From Haematococcus lacustris (lineage: Eukaryota > Chlorophyta > Chlorophyceae > Chlamydomonadales > Haematococcaceae), in the NCBI GenBank assembly GCA_030144725.1, contig JASKMD010000024.1:541080-605079 (forward strand): a stretch of 64,000 nucleotides of DNA. The letters run 5' to 3'. Every line of letters starts with the position of its first letter. Position 1 is the stretch's first letter. The translations under genes were made by a program, and so were the position numbers. Positions 39,782 to 50,774 of this stretch are shown piece after piece. The notes beneath the pieces were generated by a model. It did no database searches. It saw only the letters and a list, made by a program, of their open reading frames with translations, and was not told the DNA's origin.

Positions 39782-40618
39782 GCCGCATGGAGCGAGCATG
39801 AACCATGACATGTTTAGGCTAAGAGGAGCATGTGTTGAAGCAACGCTGACAGAGTGGGATTGATCAAAGAGGTGGAGGAGGCAATGGGAGGTGAGGGTGG
39901 TGGAGGTCATCATGGGGCGCACATTCTAGGGGGAGGGTGGTCTGGAAGAGGGGTACTGGCCGCCTGGTTGCTGCTTATTGCTGCGACGGGACATGTGCCT
40001 TTACTCAGACCCTGGCAACGCTTTCACCTTGCGTTAGTGGTGTGCATGACACGCTGCTGCAGGTCAGGCAGCTCCTCAGCCCGTACCCCCCAGTCTATGA
40101 GGTGGGGCACCTGGGCAGTGAGGTCAGCACTGGGCTGGGCAAGGGTCGGCCATGAGGGCCGTGGGTTTCTCAGTGGTTAGGAGGGTTGGGCTAGCTCGCT
40201 GCCAGGCAAGGCAAGGGGAGCCCCAGGAGGTGCCAAGGGTGCCCTTGACCAAACATCAACACGCCACCCAAACGTCAGAACCCATGTCCAGCTACCTTTG
40301 ATAAGTGGAGCCCTACCCTCCGCCCTGCTAGCTAACTGTCTCTCTGGCTCCCCCTGGCCTCCATTGCGGTGATGCAGACCCACTCTACCTAGTAATTAAG
40401 CCCTACCCTCCGCCCTGCTATCTAGTCGCTTCCCTGGCTCTCTACGGTGATGTGGACTTACCCTGCCTCCCTGGTCATGTCCCCCATGCTTGCATAACTC
40501 CCCTTGCTAGCTCGCTGCCTCCCTAGCTCCCCCTGGCCTTCACTACGGTGTTGCCGACCCACTCTCCCTCCCGGGCCACTTGCTGCCCAGGACTTGCCAG
40601 CCAGCCAGAGCGACTCAC
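39782..40618. other. No gene confidently seen
   Basis: Contains locally duplicated words (GCCCTACCCTCCGCCCTGCTA twice near 40310 and 40400) and no convincing exon. Confidence 0.4.
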
Positions 40619-40714
40619 AAGGAAGTGTTGCAATGCGGCAGGGGTTGTCTGATGTACCAGCAGCAGGCGCCCCGTGGCTACAGCTATGCGCAACGCCATT
40701 AGGATGCCACGCAA
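40619..40714 (-). CDS. Single exon, probable 5' part of the glycosyltransferase-like gene
   Basis: 32 codons between a good acceptor (tcctgcag) and donor (gtgagt), phase 0 at both ends: LRGILMALRIAVATGRLLLV then HQTTPAALQHFL. The pattern resembles the start of fucosyltransferase-like domains, where a stretch after a Gly-rich turn reads as S.L.AL..A..T.RVLL. It is on the same strand as the exons at 32.7-35.1 kb and could be the same gene (inference). Confidence 0.4.
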
Positions 40715-41368
40715 CTGCAGGACAAGGCCCAGAAATGCTGGGGCAAGGTTGCCCAATGCTCACGATGGGGGCCACACAAAGCTATGGTTTACACACCCAC
40801 CCACACACCCACACCCACACCACCCACAAATCGCAATGCTGCTTGAAGAAGCCAGGGACCCATCACCCTTTGCGCTGACATATGCAAGTGTTGCAGTTGT
40901 TCTTGCAGCTGCAGCAGGCCTAGTGGCAGGTGTTGTTGCTGCTGCTACAGCTGTTGAACCCCTCATTGGAGCTTAGCCACAGTTGTTGATGTAGCTGGCT
41001 GCTGCTCTGTTTGGTTGCTGCCCAGAGTGTTCTGTGTGTAGGTGTATAGGTCTTTCACTATAGACTGCTTGTTCATAGCATGCACCCATACAATGCATCC
41101 ATTTAATTATATGGGGAACCCCAATAGACCTGCTGGGCCCCTCTGGCACCTGCTCTGGGAGATCTGGCACCCTGCTCTGGGATTTGAGCCCATGCCTGAG
41201 TGTGCTCATGCAAACATACTTGCAAAGACATGGACCAGGCCCAGCCATGCTCCATGTGGCTTCCATAGACACAGCTCCCTGCTTCCTGCAGGCCGTCACT
41301 GCATTCATGTGGAGCCCACTCACCCTGTCAGCCAGGCCATGGCAAAACACATGAGGGAGCTTCTTGCC

Positions 41369-41488
41369 TGCATCAGCAAGGACCACAACCCATTGGCATT
41401 CACAGGTCCACAGGAAAGGTCCACAGGGGCTCTGTGTGGAAGCATTTGGAAACTGACATAGCTGTGCTCCGACCAGCCGCTGGGGGCC
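41369..41488. repeat. Dispersed 118-bp repeat, copy 2
   Basis: Partner of 39525-39644. Confidence 0.85.
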
Positions 41489-41659
41489 ATGGGGTGCTGG
41501 GTGTAAGCTGTGAGGATGGCGATGTGTCCCAAGCTAGCTAATCGAATACCTAGGCTGTCATCACACGTAGTAGCAGTTGGCAGCATGTCGTGAAAGCAGT
41601 CACCGGTGGCAATAGGACCCACCAGGGGGAAGCTCGCAGTTCCAAACCAAATACTTTAC

Positions 41660-41845
41660 CCCAGCTTCTGGGATGCCTTTGCTGCGCTCCTGCTTGGCCC
41701 AACGCATGTACTTCCTAAGCCACAACAGCTCAGGGGTGTCGCATTTGGCGCGCCACTGCGCTTCGGTCATGTCAGGGGAGGCTGACACTGCGGCAGCACA
41801 CGCATGTGTCGCTAAGACAGCGCAGCATACCCAGGCTAACATCAT
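41660..41845 (-). CDS. First exon of a secreted or membrane protein
   Basis: 62 codons from the ATG at 41845. A signal-peptide-like start (MMLAWVCCAVLATHACAAA) is followed by a charged helix (LLWLRKYMRWAKQERSKG) and a donor (GGG, then gtaaag) in phase 0. It may be the first exon of the glycosyltransferase-like gene whose other candidate exons lie to the left on the same strand; the linking exons were not found. Confidence 0.42.
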
Positions 41846-42222
41846 GCTGTAACATCATGCCGTACGAATGACCGGTGTTTTCAGCTTGTTCAGTTGACGG
41901 TTGTACTGCCTGTTTGACAATGTGTTCCTCTGCAGCCTGTGCAGGTATATGTTTTGAGGAATAAGGTTACAAGCAAGAAACTACAGATAAGAAGACTACA
42001 CTGGACAAACAAGAGACCCCTCCCATATCCACCAAGAAATAGACAGGCCCAGGCACTCTCACCAGGCACGCCGGAAACTCAAATGTCCCTTACGTGGTGG
42101 TTCAATGGGAGGGGTAGCCACCATAGCTACCATAACTGAAAATCACATGTGTAGGAGGTTGTGACTTTGGGAAGTTTGCGCGTGGCTTCCTGACAATCCT
42201 TGCTGCAGTATCTTATTGAAAA

Positions 42223-42591
42223 ATGCTCCACCTCAGAGCGCCACACAGTACTTTGGCGCTCCGCTCCCTGGTCCGAGTTCAAGCTCAAGCCCGCTCAGGC
42301 ACGCCCGAGTCCCTGCCGGACCCATATGACAGGCACCGAGAAGCACGCCAGCCCTTAGTTCCGGATGCACTCGACCGTCATAGCAGCGCACGAGATCGAC
42401 AAATGGCCAACAGCAAGCAGCTCAGGGCAAATGTGAAGAAAACTACGTTCAACACAGCCAATCGGCGCAGAGGCCGCCCAGCGCACCTACGCAGCCCGGA
42501 CGACTCGCCCTTGAGAGATGGAAACCGCGACAGGCAAGTGACGCACTCGACAGAATCTGCTCGGCTCGGCTCGGCTCGACTCAAATGTTGA
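42223..42591 (+). CDS. Transit-peptide-like reading frame, possible first exon of the RbcX-like gene
   Basis: The frame begins MLHLRAPHSTLALRSLVRVQ, rich in Arg, Ser and Ala as chloroplast transit peptides are. It lies 0.5 kb upstream of the first recognisable RbcX exon on the same strand. No donor in the needed phase is obvious, so the link is uncertain. A 50-bp block just upstream (about 42155-42205) recurs at about 42843-42893. Confidence 0.3.
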   Translation: MLHLRAPHSTLALRSLVRVQAQARSGTPESLPDPYDRHREARQPLVPDALDRHSSARDRQMANSKQLRANVKKTTFNTANRRRGRPAHLRSPDDSPLRDGNRDRQVTHSTESARLGSARLKC

Positions 42592-43093
42592 ACTGTGACT
42601 CAGCACACAATCGCGCTGCCTTGCACGCAGGCTCATTGGGCTCTTGACAGAAAGGTCAGCAACGTAGCACACGCCCGCACAAACTAAACCACACAGGCTG
42701 TGCAACCTACAACACGCACGGCGTTCTGTCCAATGACCAGCGTCACCCATGTCTTAGCAAGCATGCTTATTGGCCAACCAGGGGTCCAGCAGTACTCAAT
42801 CAAGCGACAACACATCACACATTAGGCCAGCTGGTCGAGAGGTTGTGACGATAGTTTTGCACGTGGCTTGCTGACAATCCTTGCTGTCATATAAAAAAAT
42901 GATCTACTGGTCTGACCAGTTCAGGTGGACAGACCCGTCTCCGAGCAGCCTCCGCTTCACTAGCACTTACCCAGCTGTTCCGTTAGGCATGCATGTGACT
43001 GATGTGACACATTTGTGAAGTTGCACTTCTTGGCCTGCCCCACCCCTTCCTACCCTGCTCACTGCTGTCCTGCTCACTGTTCCTCCCCGCCAG

Positions 43094-46000
43094 AGCTGCT
43101 CGCACGCTGCTCGTGTACTTGCAAGAGCTGAACCCTAGCATGTACCAGTGGCTCTTCCTGTACCTCAAGGTAGGGGAGCTTGCAGGCCAGGCAGTGCAGA
43201 TGAGACCAAGCCAGGTCAAGGGCAGGGCAAGGGCAAGGGCAGGGCAAGGGCAGGGTACGGCAGACTGACAATGACCAAGGTCGGCAGTAGAGGACAGGCT
43301 GAGCAAGCTGAAGCATGGGGCAGCATGATTGGCTTGACCCAGGCTAACGCTGGGAAGGCACATCTGCCAAGCCAAGGAAGGGAAGGCAGAGTGGGTGATG
43401 CTGTTCATGTAGGGTGGTCATCTTCATTACAATCATCACCAGCGTCATCACCATCACCAGCATTAACATGATCGTCGCTTGCCTGTCAGCATTATTTCAG
43501 CACACTTACTCATCTCAGCCTGAACATGTCATGGTCCATGTCCCATACATCCCATACACCCATGCAGGATCAAGCCAGGGCGGGGGCGGGGCTGCAGCCC
43601 TGCTGGTGGTGGTGCGGGGCCTGAGGTGTGGCAGGGGTGGGTGCTGGCGCAGGAGCACCCCATCCCCCTGAGTGGCAACTGGGACGAGGTGTCCGGGGAG
43701 GTGTTCCTGCGCACCATGATGTCCAAGCCTGAGGAGACAGCACGGGTCGGGCATGTGAGTGACGTGTGAGCCAGCCAAGGATGTGGGTGTGAAGGAGGCT
43801 AGGGGTAGGCCCGAGCCCCTAGGCGCTAAGGGTAGGGGAAGGGGCAGAGGTAAGGGTAGGGGTAGGGAAAGGGGGAAAGGTAGGGGTAGAGGTAGAGGTA
43901 AGGGTGGGCCCAATAGGTGGCCCTCAACTGGAAGCCTCAAGGAAGGGGTAAGGGTAGGGGTAGGGGTAGGCTAGGGGTAGGCTGTTAGGGAGGGCGTGTG
44001 CTGGCTATGGGTCGCTGTGGGTGCTCGACCTGCCTCTGCTGTGACTGGCTGCCCCTGGGTCCTGCAGGTGACCCAAGAGCTGTTCCGCAATGCCACCACC
44101 ATTGGTGTTGAGCCTAGGGCCCTGGCCCAGCGCATCATGGTCAGTGGTGCCCCTCCCCTCCCACCCTCCACCCTTCTTTGCGCCACTGCTCAAACACGGC
44201 CACGTGCTGCTGCTGTTGCTGCTGCTGGTGATGACTGCGCTGCTGCACTACTACTCTCTCCCACCGCAGTAAGTCACTTCCCTAACGACTGCTTTGCCTG
44301 ACCTGCTCTGAACCCCGAATGGGGGGAAAGGAGGGTCAGAGCGTCCCCTTGATCCTGTCTGTCCCTGCCCCAGCGCCCCACTAAGTCGAGCAGCCCTCCA
44401 CTCGCCTGCCCTGGGCACCACCACCCACCACTGGGCACAAGCTACCTCCCAACCAACTCCCAACCACCTCCCAACTGCCTTGTGGGTGTGATGTGTACTC
44501 ACAGGACATCCGAGTGCAGCTGAGCCGTGAGTTCATCCAGGAGCTGACCTGCGTGGAGCAGGAGAACTCCCTGCTGCTTCGGGAGACCCTGCATGTGAGT
44601 GGGCAGCAGGGAGGGGCGGAGGGGGTGGATATCCTGGGACCCTGCCTGCCCAGTGAGCCGCAGCCTACAGCCTGCAGCCCTTTGCTTGCGCCGTACTGGG
44701 ACCCTGCCTGTCCAGTAGGCTGTTGGCAAAGGGGGGCCAGCTGAGGCCAGTGGCGGCTGGGCGTCAGCTCTGCCCCCTGTCTATTTGGCAGTGTGTGGCG
44801 GGAAAGGGGGCTGTGCTAAGTGTGCCAGGGCTGGGAGGGGGAGAGGGAGAGGGGGCGGGCATATGGTGGGGTGGGGTGGGGTGGGGTGGGGTGGGGTGGT
44901 CCCTAAGCCAGCACCATGAGGAGGAGGGGAAGGGTGAGGCGTGTCTGGCGGCCTGCTTGCTGAGAGTGTGGCCATCCCTGCCCTGTAGGCCTCCCTCCAG
45001 AATGCCCTTCAAATGGAGCCCATGAAAGATGAGGAGCTGCCACCCCTTCAGCGCAAGGTGTGACCCTGTGTGACCTGGTTCCTTATGTGCACTTGATTGT
45101 GATGGCATGAGCGGGGTGTGACATGTTGTGTGATCAGGTGTTACCTGAGTTGCGATGTGGTGTGACTGGGTGGTTGGGGTGGTTGTGCAGGTGTTCATCC
45201 ACCCAGAGCTGCTGGGGGAGGATGGCAGTCTGCACCCAGACATCGCCGTCTCCCACCCTGAGCTCATCTCAGCAGTTGCTCGCCAGAGCCCCCCCCGCTC
45301 CCCTTCCCCTTCCCCTTCTCCCTCCCCCAACCCCTCCCCCTCCCCCGTCCCCCCCCACCCCACCGCTCCCTCTGCTGCTGCCACCTCCCCCACTGCACCC
45401 CCACCCTCCCCCCCTGCGACCAAGCCCAGCAGCAGCAGCAGGGGAGGGGCTGCCCCACCTGCCCCCCCTTCCGCGTCCAAGCCGCCAAGCGCTGCCGCCA
45501 ACATGTTGGTGCCAGCTGGCCTGGCCGACACCAGCGGCTCGCCAGGGGCTGCCCAGCTGCCCCACCCTCTGCAGACCCTCGCCCCTGGTGACCTGGCCCC
45601 CCAGCAGCAGCAGCCCAGTGGGGCAGGAGGGCCAGGTCCCGCACCCAGGCTGCCACAGCCAGCAGCTCTGGCTGCACCAGGGCCAGCAGCCAGTGTGGTC
45701 CCCCACCAGGTGAGCTGCCTGTATTGTTCCGCTGCTCCAGCTACTGCTGCTAGGGTTCTTTCCCATCTACTAGGGTTGTTGTTAGCTGCTAGAGTAATTG
45801 TCTTAAAGTTTTTCTACTATTTTTGGCTGTGGGTGTGGCTATGCTATAACCTCATTCCTCTGGGCCTCCCCTCCCCCTCACCTGTGCAGCCTGCCTGCTG
45901 CCCCAACCCTGCCCTGCCCTGCCTCACCTAGCCTTCCCAACCTCCACCCTTCCATGCCTCCCTGGCTGCCAGGCTCAGCCCAGCAGGGACTGCCTGCCAT

Positions 46001-46531
46001 CTGCCCCACCACTCTCTCCCTTCCCACTCCCTGCTCTGCCCTGCTCTCTGGTCCTTTCTGGTGCTCCCCGCCCTGCCCTCTGCAACCCACCTGCCTAGCA
46101 GGTGTGTGGCTGGGTTGTATTTTCCCTTGCAATGACCCTCCACCTGTCCTTACCCTGTGCTACAGTCCTGCCCTGCAGTCACCACCCTCGCTCTTGACCT
46201 AGTCCCTCTTGACCCGGTGCCCCTGCCCCTGCCCATCACACTGCCCATCACACTGCCGCAGGCCCCCACCCACCCTCCCAGCCACCCCCCTGCCTGCGTG
46301 GACATCCTGGGTGACGGCTCTGCAGAGGGCTGCCCCACCCCTGACCACCCCCCTGGCCCCCCTGCTGGCCAGGCACAGGCCGTCAGCAGCCTGGACCCAC
46401 ACAGCGCCCCTGGGCTGCTGCGCCCACCAGGGCAGGGCAGCCGCCAAGGGCCTCAGGCAGGGGCAGGGCCAGCGAGGCCAGGCAGCAGCCCCAGGCCCCA
46501 GGCACCCACACCGCCTGGTGACAGTGCCTGA
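43094..46531 (+). CDS. RbcX-like Rubisco assembly chaperone with proline-rich extension, 5' end missing
   Basis: Seven phase-consistent exons: 43094-43169, 43653-43754, 44068-44139, 44505-44594, 44989-45057, 45191-45709 and 46166-46531. The core matches the all-helical RbcX fold: AARTLLVYLQELNPSMYQWL, then EVSGEVFLRTMM, VEPRALAQRIMDIRVQLSRE and VEQENSLLLRETL. RbcX dimers bind the C-terminus of the Rubisco large subunit during assembly in the chloroplast. The last two exons add nearly 300 residues rich in Pro, Ala, Ser and Gln, not part of the usual 120-170-residue protein. The first exon(s) with the transit peptide and first helix are not identified; the acceptor at 43093 needs two bases from an upstream exon. 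G-rich repeats follow several of its donors. Confidence 0.74.
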
Positions 46532-47851
46532 GCCCCAGGCTGGGAGAGAAGCCGTGCTTACAAGAATGTGGGGGTACCCCGCCCCACACCACACCACACC
46601 AGGCCTGCATGACAGCCAACGTGTGACAGGAGGTGTGAGGAGTCAGCCTAGGCGATGTGCCTCCTTACAAGGAGCAGGGAGCCACACTGCTGGTGCAACA
46701 CTGCAAGCAGCGGGCAACGCAAGGGGCTGCTCAAGCATGGCGCTGGCCAGCAGTGGGGCTGATGGCTGGGGCATGAGGAGGAGGAAGAGGATCCACTGAG
46801 TTGTTAGGGGTGCCGTGAGAGCAAGCTTGGAAGGTGAGGGATGAGGGTGAAGGGGAGGGGTCCCTGGCCTTGCCTTGCCTGGCGTAGGCAGACATGTAGC
46901 GTGCGGTCGGCAAGGACCAGGCGTGCTGTTGGGTAGCCTGGGCAGAGGCCCTGAGGCGGGAGGCCCTGAGGGGGTGGGACCATGTACACTAGTGGCAGGA
47001 GGGGTGTTGGTGTTAGATGTTCACCAGTGTCGAGACACATACACATCAGTCGCGGGGCGGCAAGGTGAGAGATGAAGGGCAGTTGAGCTGAGGGAGGGTG
47101 AGGGCGAGGGCGAGGGGAGCAGCACTTGTCGCCAGTGTGGAGGATGCCAAGGGCAGGGCTCGACTCCCTGGGCATGGTGGGTTGTGGAGAGAGAGCGGGC
47201 CATATTCTGTGTTGCAAGGGTGCTGCCCTCGTTCTGGCTATTGAGCGGGCAAGCTGGCTTGCGGTGGTGAGATAGTATGGTGCGAGTGAGGAGCACAGAC
47301 TCAGCAGAGCGGGTTGCATGCTGTGTGGAGTGGAATTTGAAATGAGGTCATCGAGGCTGTCATGGGGGAGATGATGATGATGCTTGTACAGTAAGTGCAC
47401 TAGTCACGTTTAGAGCACTGCAGCACGAGGTGATGGTGGGGTGCTTACATGTGTGAGTAGGTGAGATACTAATGTTTGTGGGTTGTGGTGATTATAGCGG
47501 ATGTCAGCGATGGAGGAGGGTGAGAGGAACGCCGAGGTGTGGAAGTGCCGAGGTGTGGAAGTGTGAGTACATCGGAAGTGCAGGCCCGAGCAACTGCTCC
47601 CGGCACTGCTTGTCGTGGATGATGTGAAGACCGGAGTTGCAGGCCAGCATGCCTTTGTCTCACATTTGTGTTTAAACTATGCCATTTGTACAATAGCAAG
47701 CCACAGGGATATGTACATGTAAGTAACCTGGTGTTAACGGGAGTGTCGGGATGTCATTCAGACGTGAGGTGGGACGTGAAGTGAGCCGTCAGACGTGAGA
47801 CACGATAAGACGTTTATGCGGAGTGACACGTGCAACGTATGACGTGTAGGC
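46532..47851. other. 3' region of the RbcX-like gene, no gene seen
   Basis: Probably 3' UTR and spacer. A TGTAA word, the usual poly(A) signal of volvocine algae, is at about 47718. A 198-codon minus-strand frame (46804-47400) looks like composition-driven open frame rather than a gene. Confidence 0.4.
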
Positions 47852-47858
47852 GTGAGAG

Positions 47859-50318
47859 TCAGGTGTTCCCAACATGGGGTTGGTAATCTTCATGCAAGTA
47901 CTCTCTCAATACTGCACTGTTTTCGATAGCGTTTATCACATTGGCAGCTGCGATTTAGTCCGCGTAATCTGACCATCAGCGCTAGCCATTGGAGACTTTG
48001 CTCGCGTACTGCCACATGTGCCCGCGAACAATCACAGCGGCGAAACGGGTCTTCATGGCACGGTGAGCCACATTGCTGTAACCCCATCTACCTAGCGTAG
48101 TGAGCTGGTTGTGCACAAATGGAATGTCCGGCCGACACCCAACGCGATGCCTGCCGGGCGTGCAGGGCACCTAGACGGGGTGATTGAAGCATCATTTCAT
48201 GTTCGCTCCTCGCCGAATACATCATTTGGGTCGGCGCTCACTAAAGTATCACCGGGTTACACCCCCCTCCTCCACTGTGTCCTCCACTGTGTTGCACCCG
48301 TTGCACCTAGAGGAAAAGCGACATGAAATGTTTGTTATTGACCCATTGGCGCATCTATTGAAACAAATCGCACATCAAACAACCCAGGCCTCCATCAGTT
48401 TGACATCATCAAAGTGGCATCATGTTCGCCAAGCAAAATCAGGGCCACGGGGCTGTGTGGTGGCAGTTGAGCTATGAAACTTTGCACGCAGGTGGATGGC
48501 ATGTAGGAGAGCGTTACTCTCAGAGGAGCCCAGTCCAAACTCGGTCATGGTGTGGAGTTGTCTGACTGACTCAGGCGTTCCCAACTAACACAAAATGACA
48601 GGAAACCGACCCTTGGCAGTAGAACGGCTGTAACTCTGCACTCACTTCGCCAAATGTTATGCTAGATGATTCGCATTGTAGCCAAACCAGCCAGCTACCT
48701 CTCACCCATCCAGAATAATTAGGAAGGCAGTAGGCCGTGCACAGCAAAGCGTCAAAGTTAGTGATTCAAATTTGAGCCGCTGCGGGGCATGCAGTCATCG
48801 CTGCGACCGCCCGCGCCGCTTAGGCTGCTCTCAATGAGCATGCGCGTCGGCAGCAGCAGTCGGATCGGAGAGCGGTTGCGGGAATGTGGCAATGAGCCCA
48901 TCTCCCCCCCATACCTTGAGGGCAATGCCACAGCTCGACCATTTGGACTTACAGCATGCTACTTACTAGGTTAAGCTCCTTTTCGACATTGTTACACACG
49001 CTTTTACTCAGCTAAGCCAAAAGCTCACTTTGGCCTGTGACCCCCAACTCCCTTAGCCGATCTCAGGGCCAGGGCCATGCAGTCAGTCAACCAACACCAC
49101 ACCATGACCGAATCTGGACTCGTCTCCTCTGAGAGTTACACTCCCCTACATCCCATCCACCTGCGTGCAAAGTTTCATAGCTCAACTGCCACCCCACAGC
49201 CCCGTGGCCCTGATTCTGCTTGGAGAACATGATGTCACTTTGAAGATGTCAAACTGATAGAGGCCTGGGCTGTTTAACGTGCGATTTGTTCTAGTAAATG
49301 CGCCAAGGGGTCAAGAACAAACATTTCGTAGCCATTTTCCTGTGGGTGCAGCGGGTGCAACACAGTGGAGGACACAGTGGAGGAGGGGGGGTGTAACCCG
49401 GTGATACCTTAGTGTGCGCCGACCCATATGGTGTATTCGGCGGAAGCGAGTACGATTATATGTTTCATTCACCCCGTCTAGGTGCCCTGCACGCCCGGCA
49501 GGCATCGCGATGGGTGTTTGCCGGACATTCCATGTGTGCACAACCCGCTCACTGCGCCAGATAGATGGCGCCATAAGGATGTGGCTCACCGTCCCAAGGA
49601 TACCCGTCTCGCCGCTGTGATTTGTTCGCGGGCACATGTGGCAGTACGCGAGCAAAGACTCCAATGGCTTGCGCTGATGGTCAAGTGACCCGCATTGATT
49701 TGCAGCTACCAATGTGACAAACGCTATCGAAAACGATGAAGTATCGAGAGAGTACTTGCATGACCCATGTTGGGAACACCTGAGACTGACTGCATGGCCC
49801 TGATTCTGAAATCTTGGGGGTTGGGGGTTGGGGGTCTGAAGTTGGGGGTCACAGACCAAAGTGAGCTTTTGGCTTATCTGAGTATGAGTGCTTGTAACAA
49901 TGTCTGAGAGGAGCTTAACCTAGTAAGTGGCATGCTGTAAGTCAAAATAATTGAGCTGTGGCATTGCCCTCCAGGTATGGGGAAGAGGTGGGCTCAGTGC
50001 CACATTCCCGCAACCGCTCTCCGATCCGACTGCTGCTCTCAACGCGCATGCTCGTGTAGAGCAGCCTAAGCGACGCGGGCGGTCGCAGCGATGACTACAT
50101 GCTCCGCAACGGCTCAAATTTAAATCACTAACTTTGATGCTTTGCTGTGCACGGCCCACTGACTACATGATTATTCTGGATGGGTGAAAGGTAGCTGGCC
50201 GGGTTGGCTACATTGTGTATCATCTAGCATAACATTTGGCGCAGTGAGTGCAGAGTTCCAGCCGTCCTACTGCCAAGGGTCTGTTTCCTGTCATTTTCTG
50301 TTAGTTGGGAACACCTGA
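47859..50318. mobile_element. TCAGG-ended DNA element carrying a nested copy of itself
   Basis: Ends TCAGGTGTTCCCAAC and its inverse; after these 15 bases the two ends differ. The exact 7-bp direct repeat GTGAGAG flanks it (47852-47858, 50319-50325). Without the nested insert it would be about 1.24 kb, the size of the copy at 12.8 kb. It is non-coding. Confidence 0.85.
48571..49783. mobile_element. Nested inverted TCAGG element
   Basis: 1,213-bp copy of the same family in the opposite orientation, inserted in the outer element. Exact 7-bp direct repeat GACTGAC at 48564-48570 and 49784-49790. The 12.8-kb copy shows the uninterrupted sequence of the target (GTCTGACTGCATGGCC). Confidence 0.88.
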
Positions 50319-50341
50319 GTGAGAGGCGCGAGACGTGAAGG

Positions 50342-50433
50342 CAGTATTTGCTTAAGCGTATAACTGGGTGTAACTACGTAGTACTTATAAGTACTACGTA
50401 GTTACACCCAGTTATACGCTTAAGCAAATACTG
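50342..50433. repeat. 92-bp perfect palindrome
   Basis: 46-base arms with no spacer and no mismatch, centred on the TTATAA at 50385-50390. It lies 16 bases after the target duplication of the TCAGG element and about 340 bases before the kinase start codon. Confidence 0.97.
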
Positions 50434-50774
50434 ATAAATCAGAATGCAGCGTCAAAAAAAAAAACATCTACAGATACGGCTCCGGCTGGCTAAAGCTACG
50501 ACGGGCTGTTGGGATGGGCGCGGGCTGTTGCTGTGTAGACACTCTGCCTTGTACTATGTCAATGTTTACCGCTGCCAGTCCATTTATGACTTCCCCACTC
50601 TCGATCTTATACTTTCCACCTGACTGAGCTCGGCAAGCTACCTGTCATTGTGGTGTTAGGCGCCGAGGCACGGCTAGGTCTAGGCACAAGTGTATATTTG
50701 CAATGAACATCGCGACATGAGTAAAGCGGTGCGGTCATGGCCACGATTCGCACTCACAGTACCTGCGGGTTTAC

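Noticed and set aside
46804..47400. 198-codon minus-strand frame
   Set aside because: Pro/Leu/His-rich without domain or splice support. It lies antisense to the likely 3' UTR of the RbcX-like gene.
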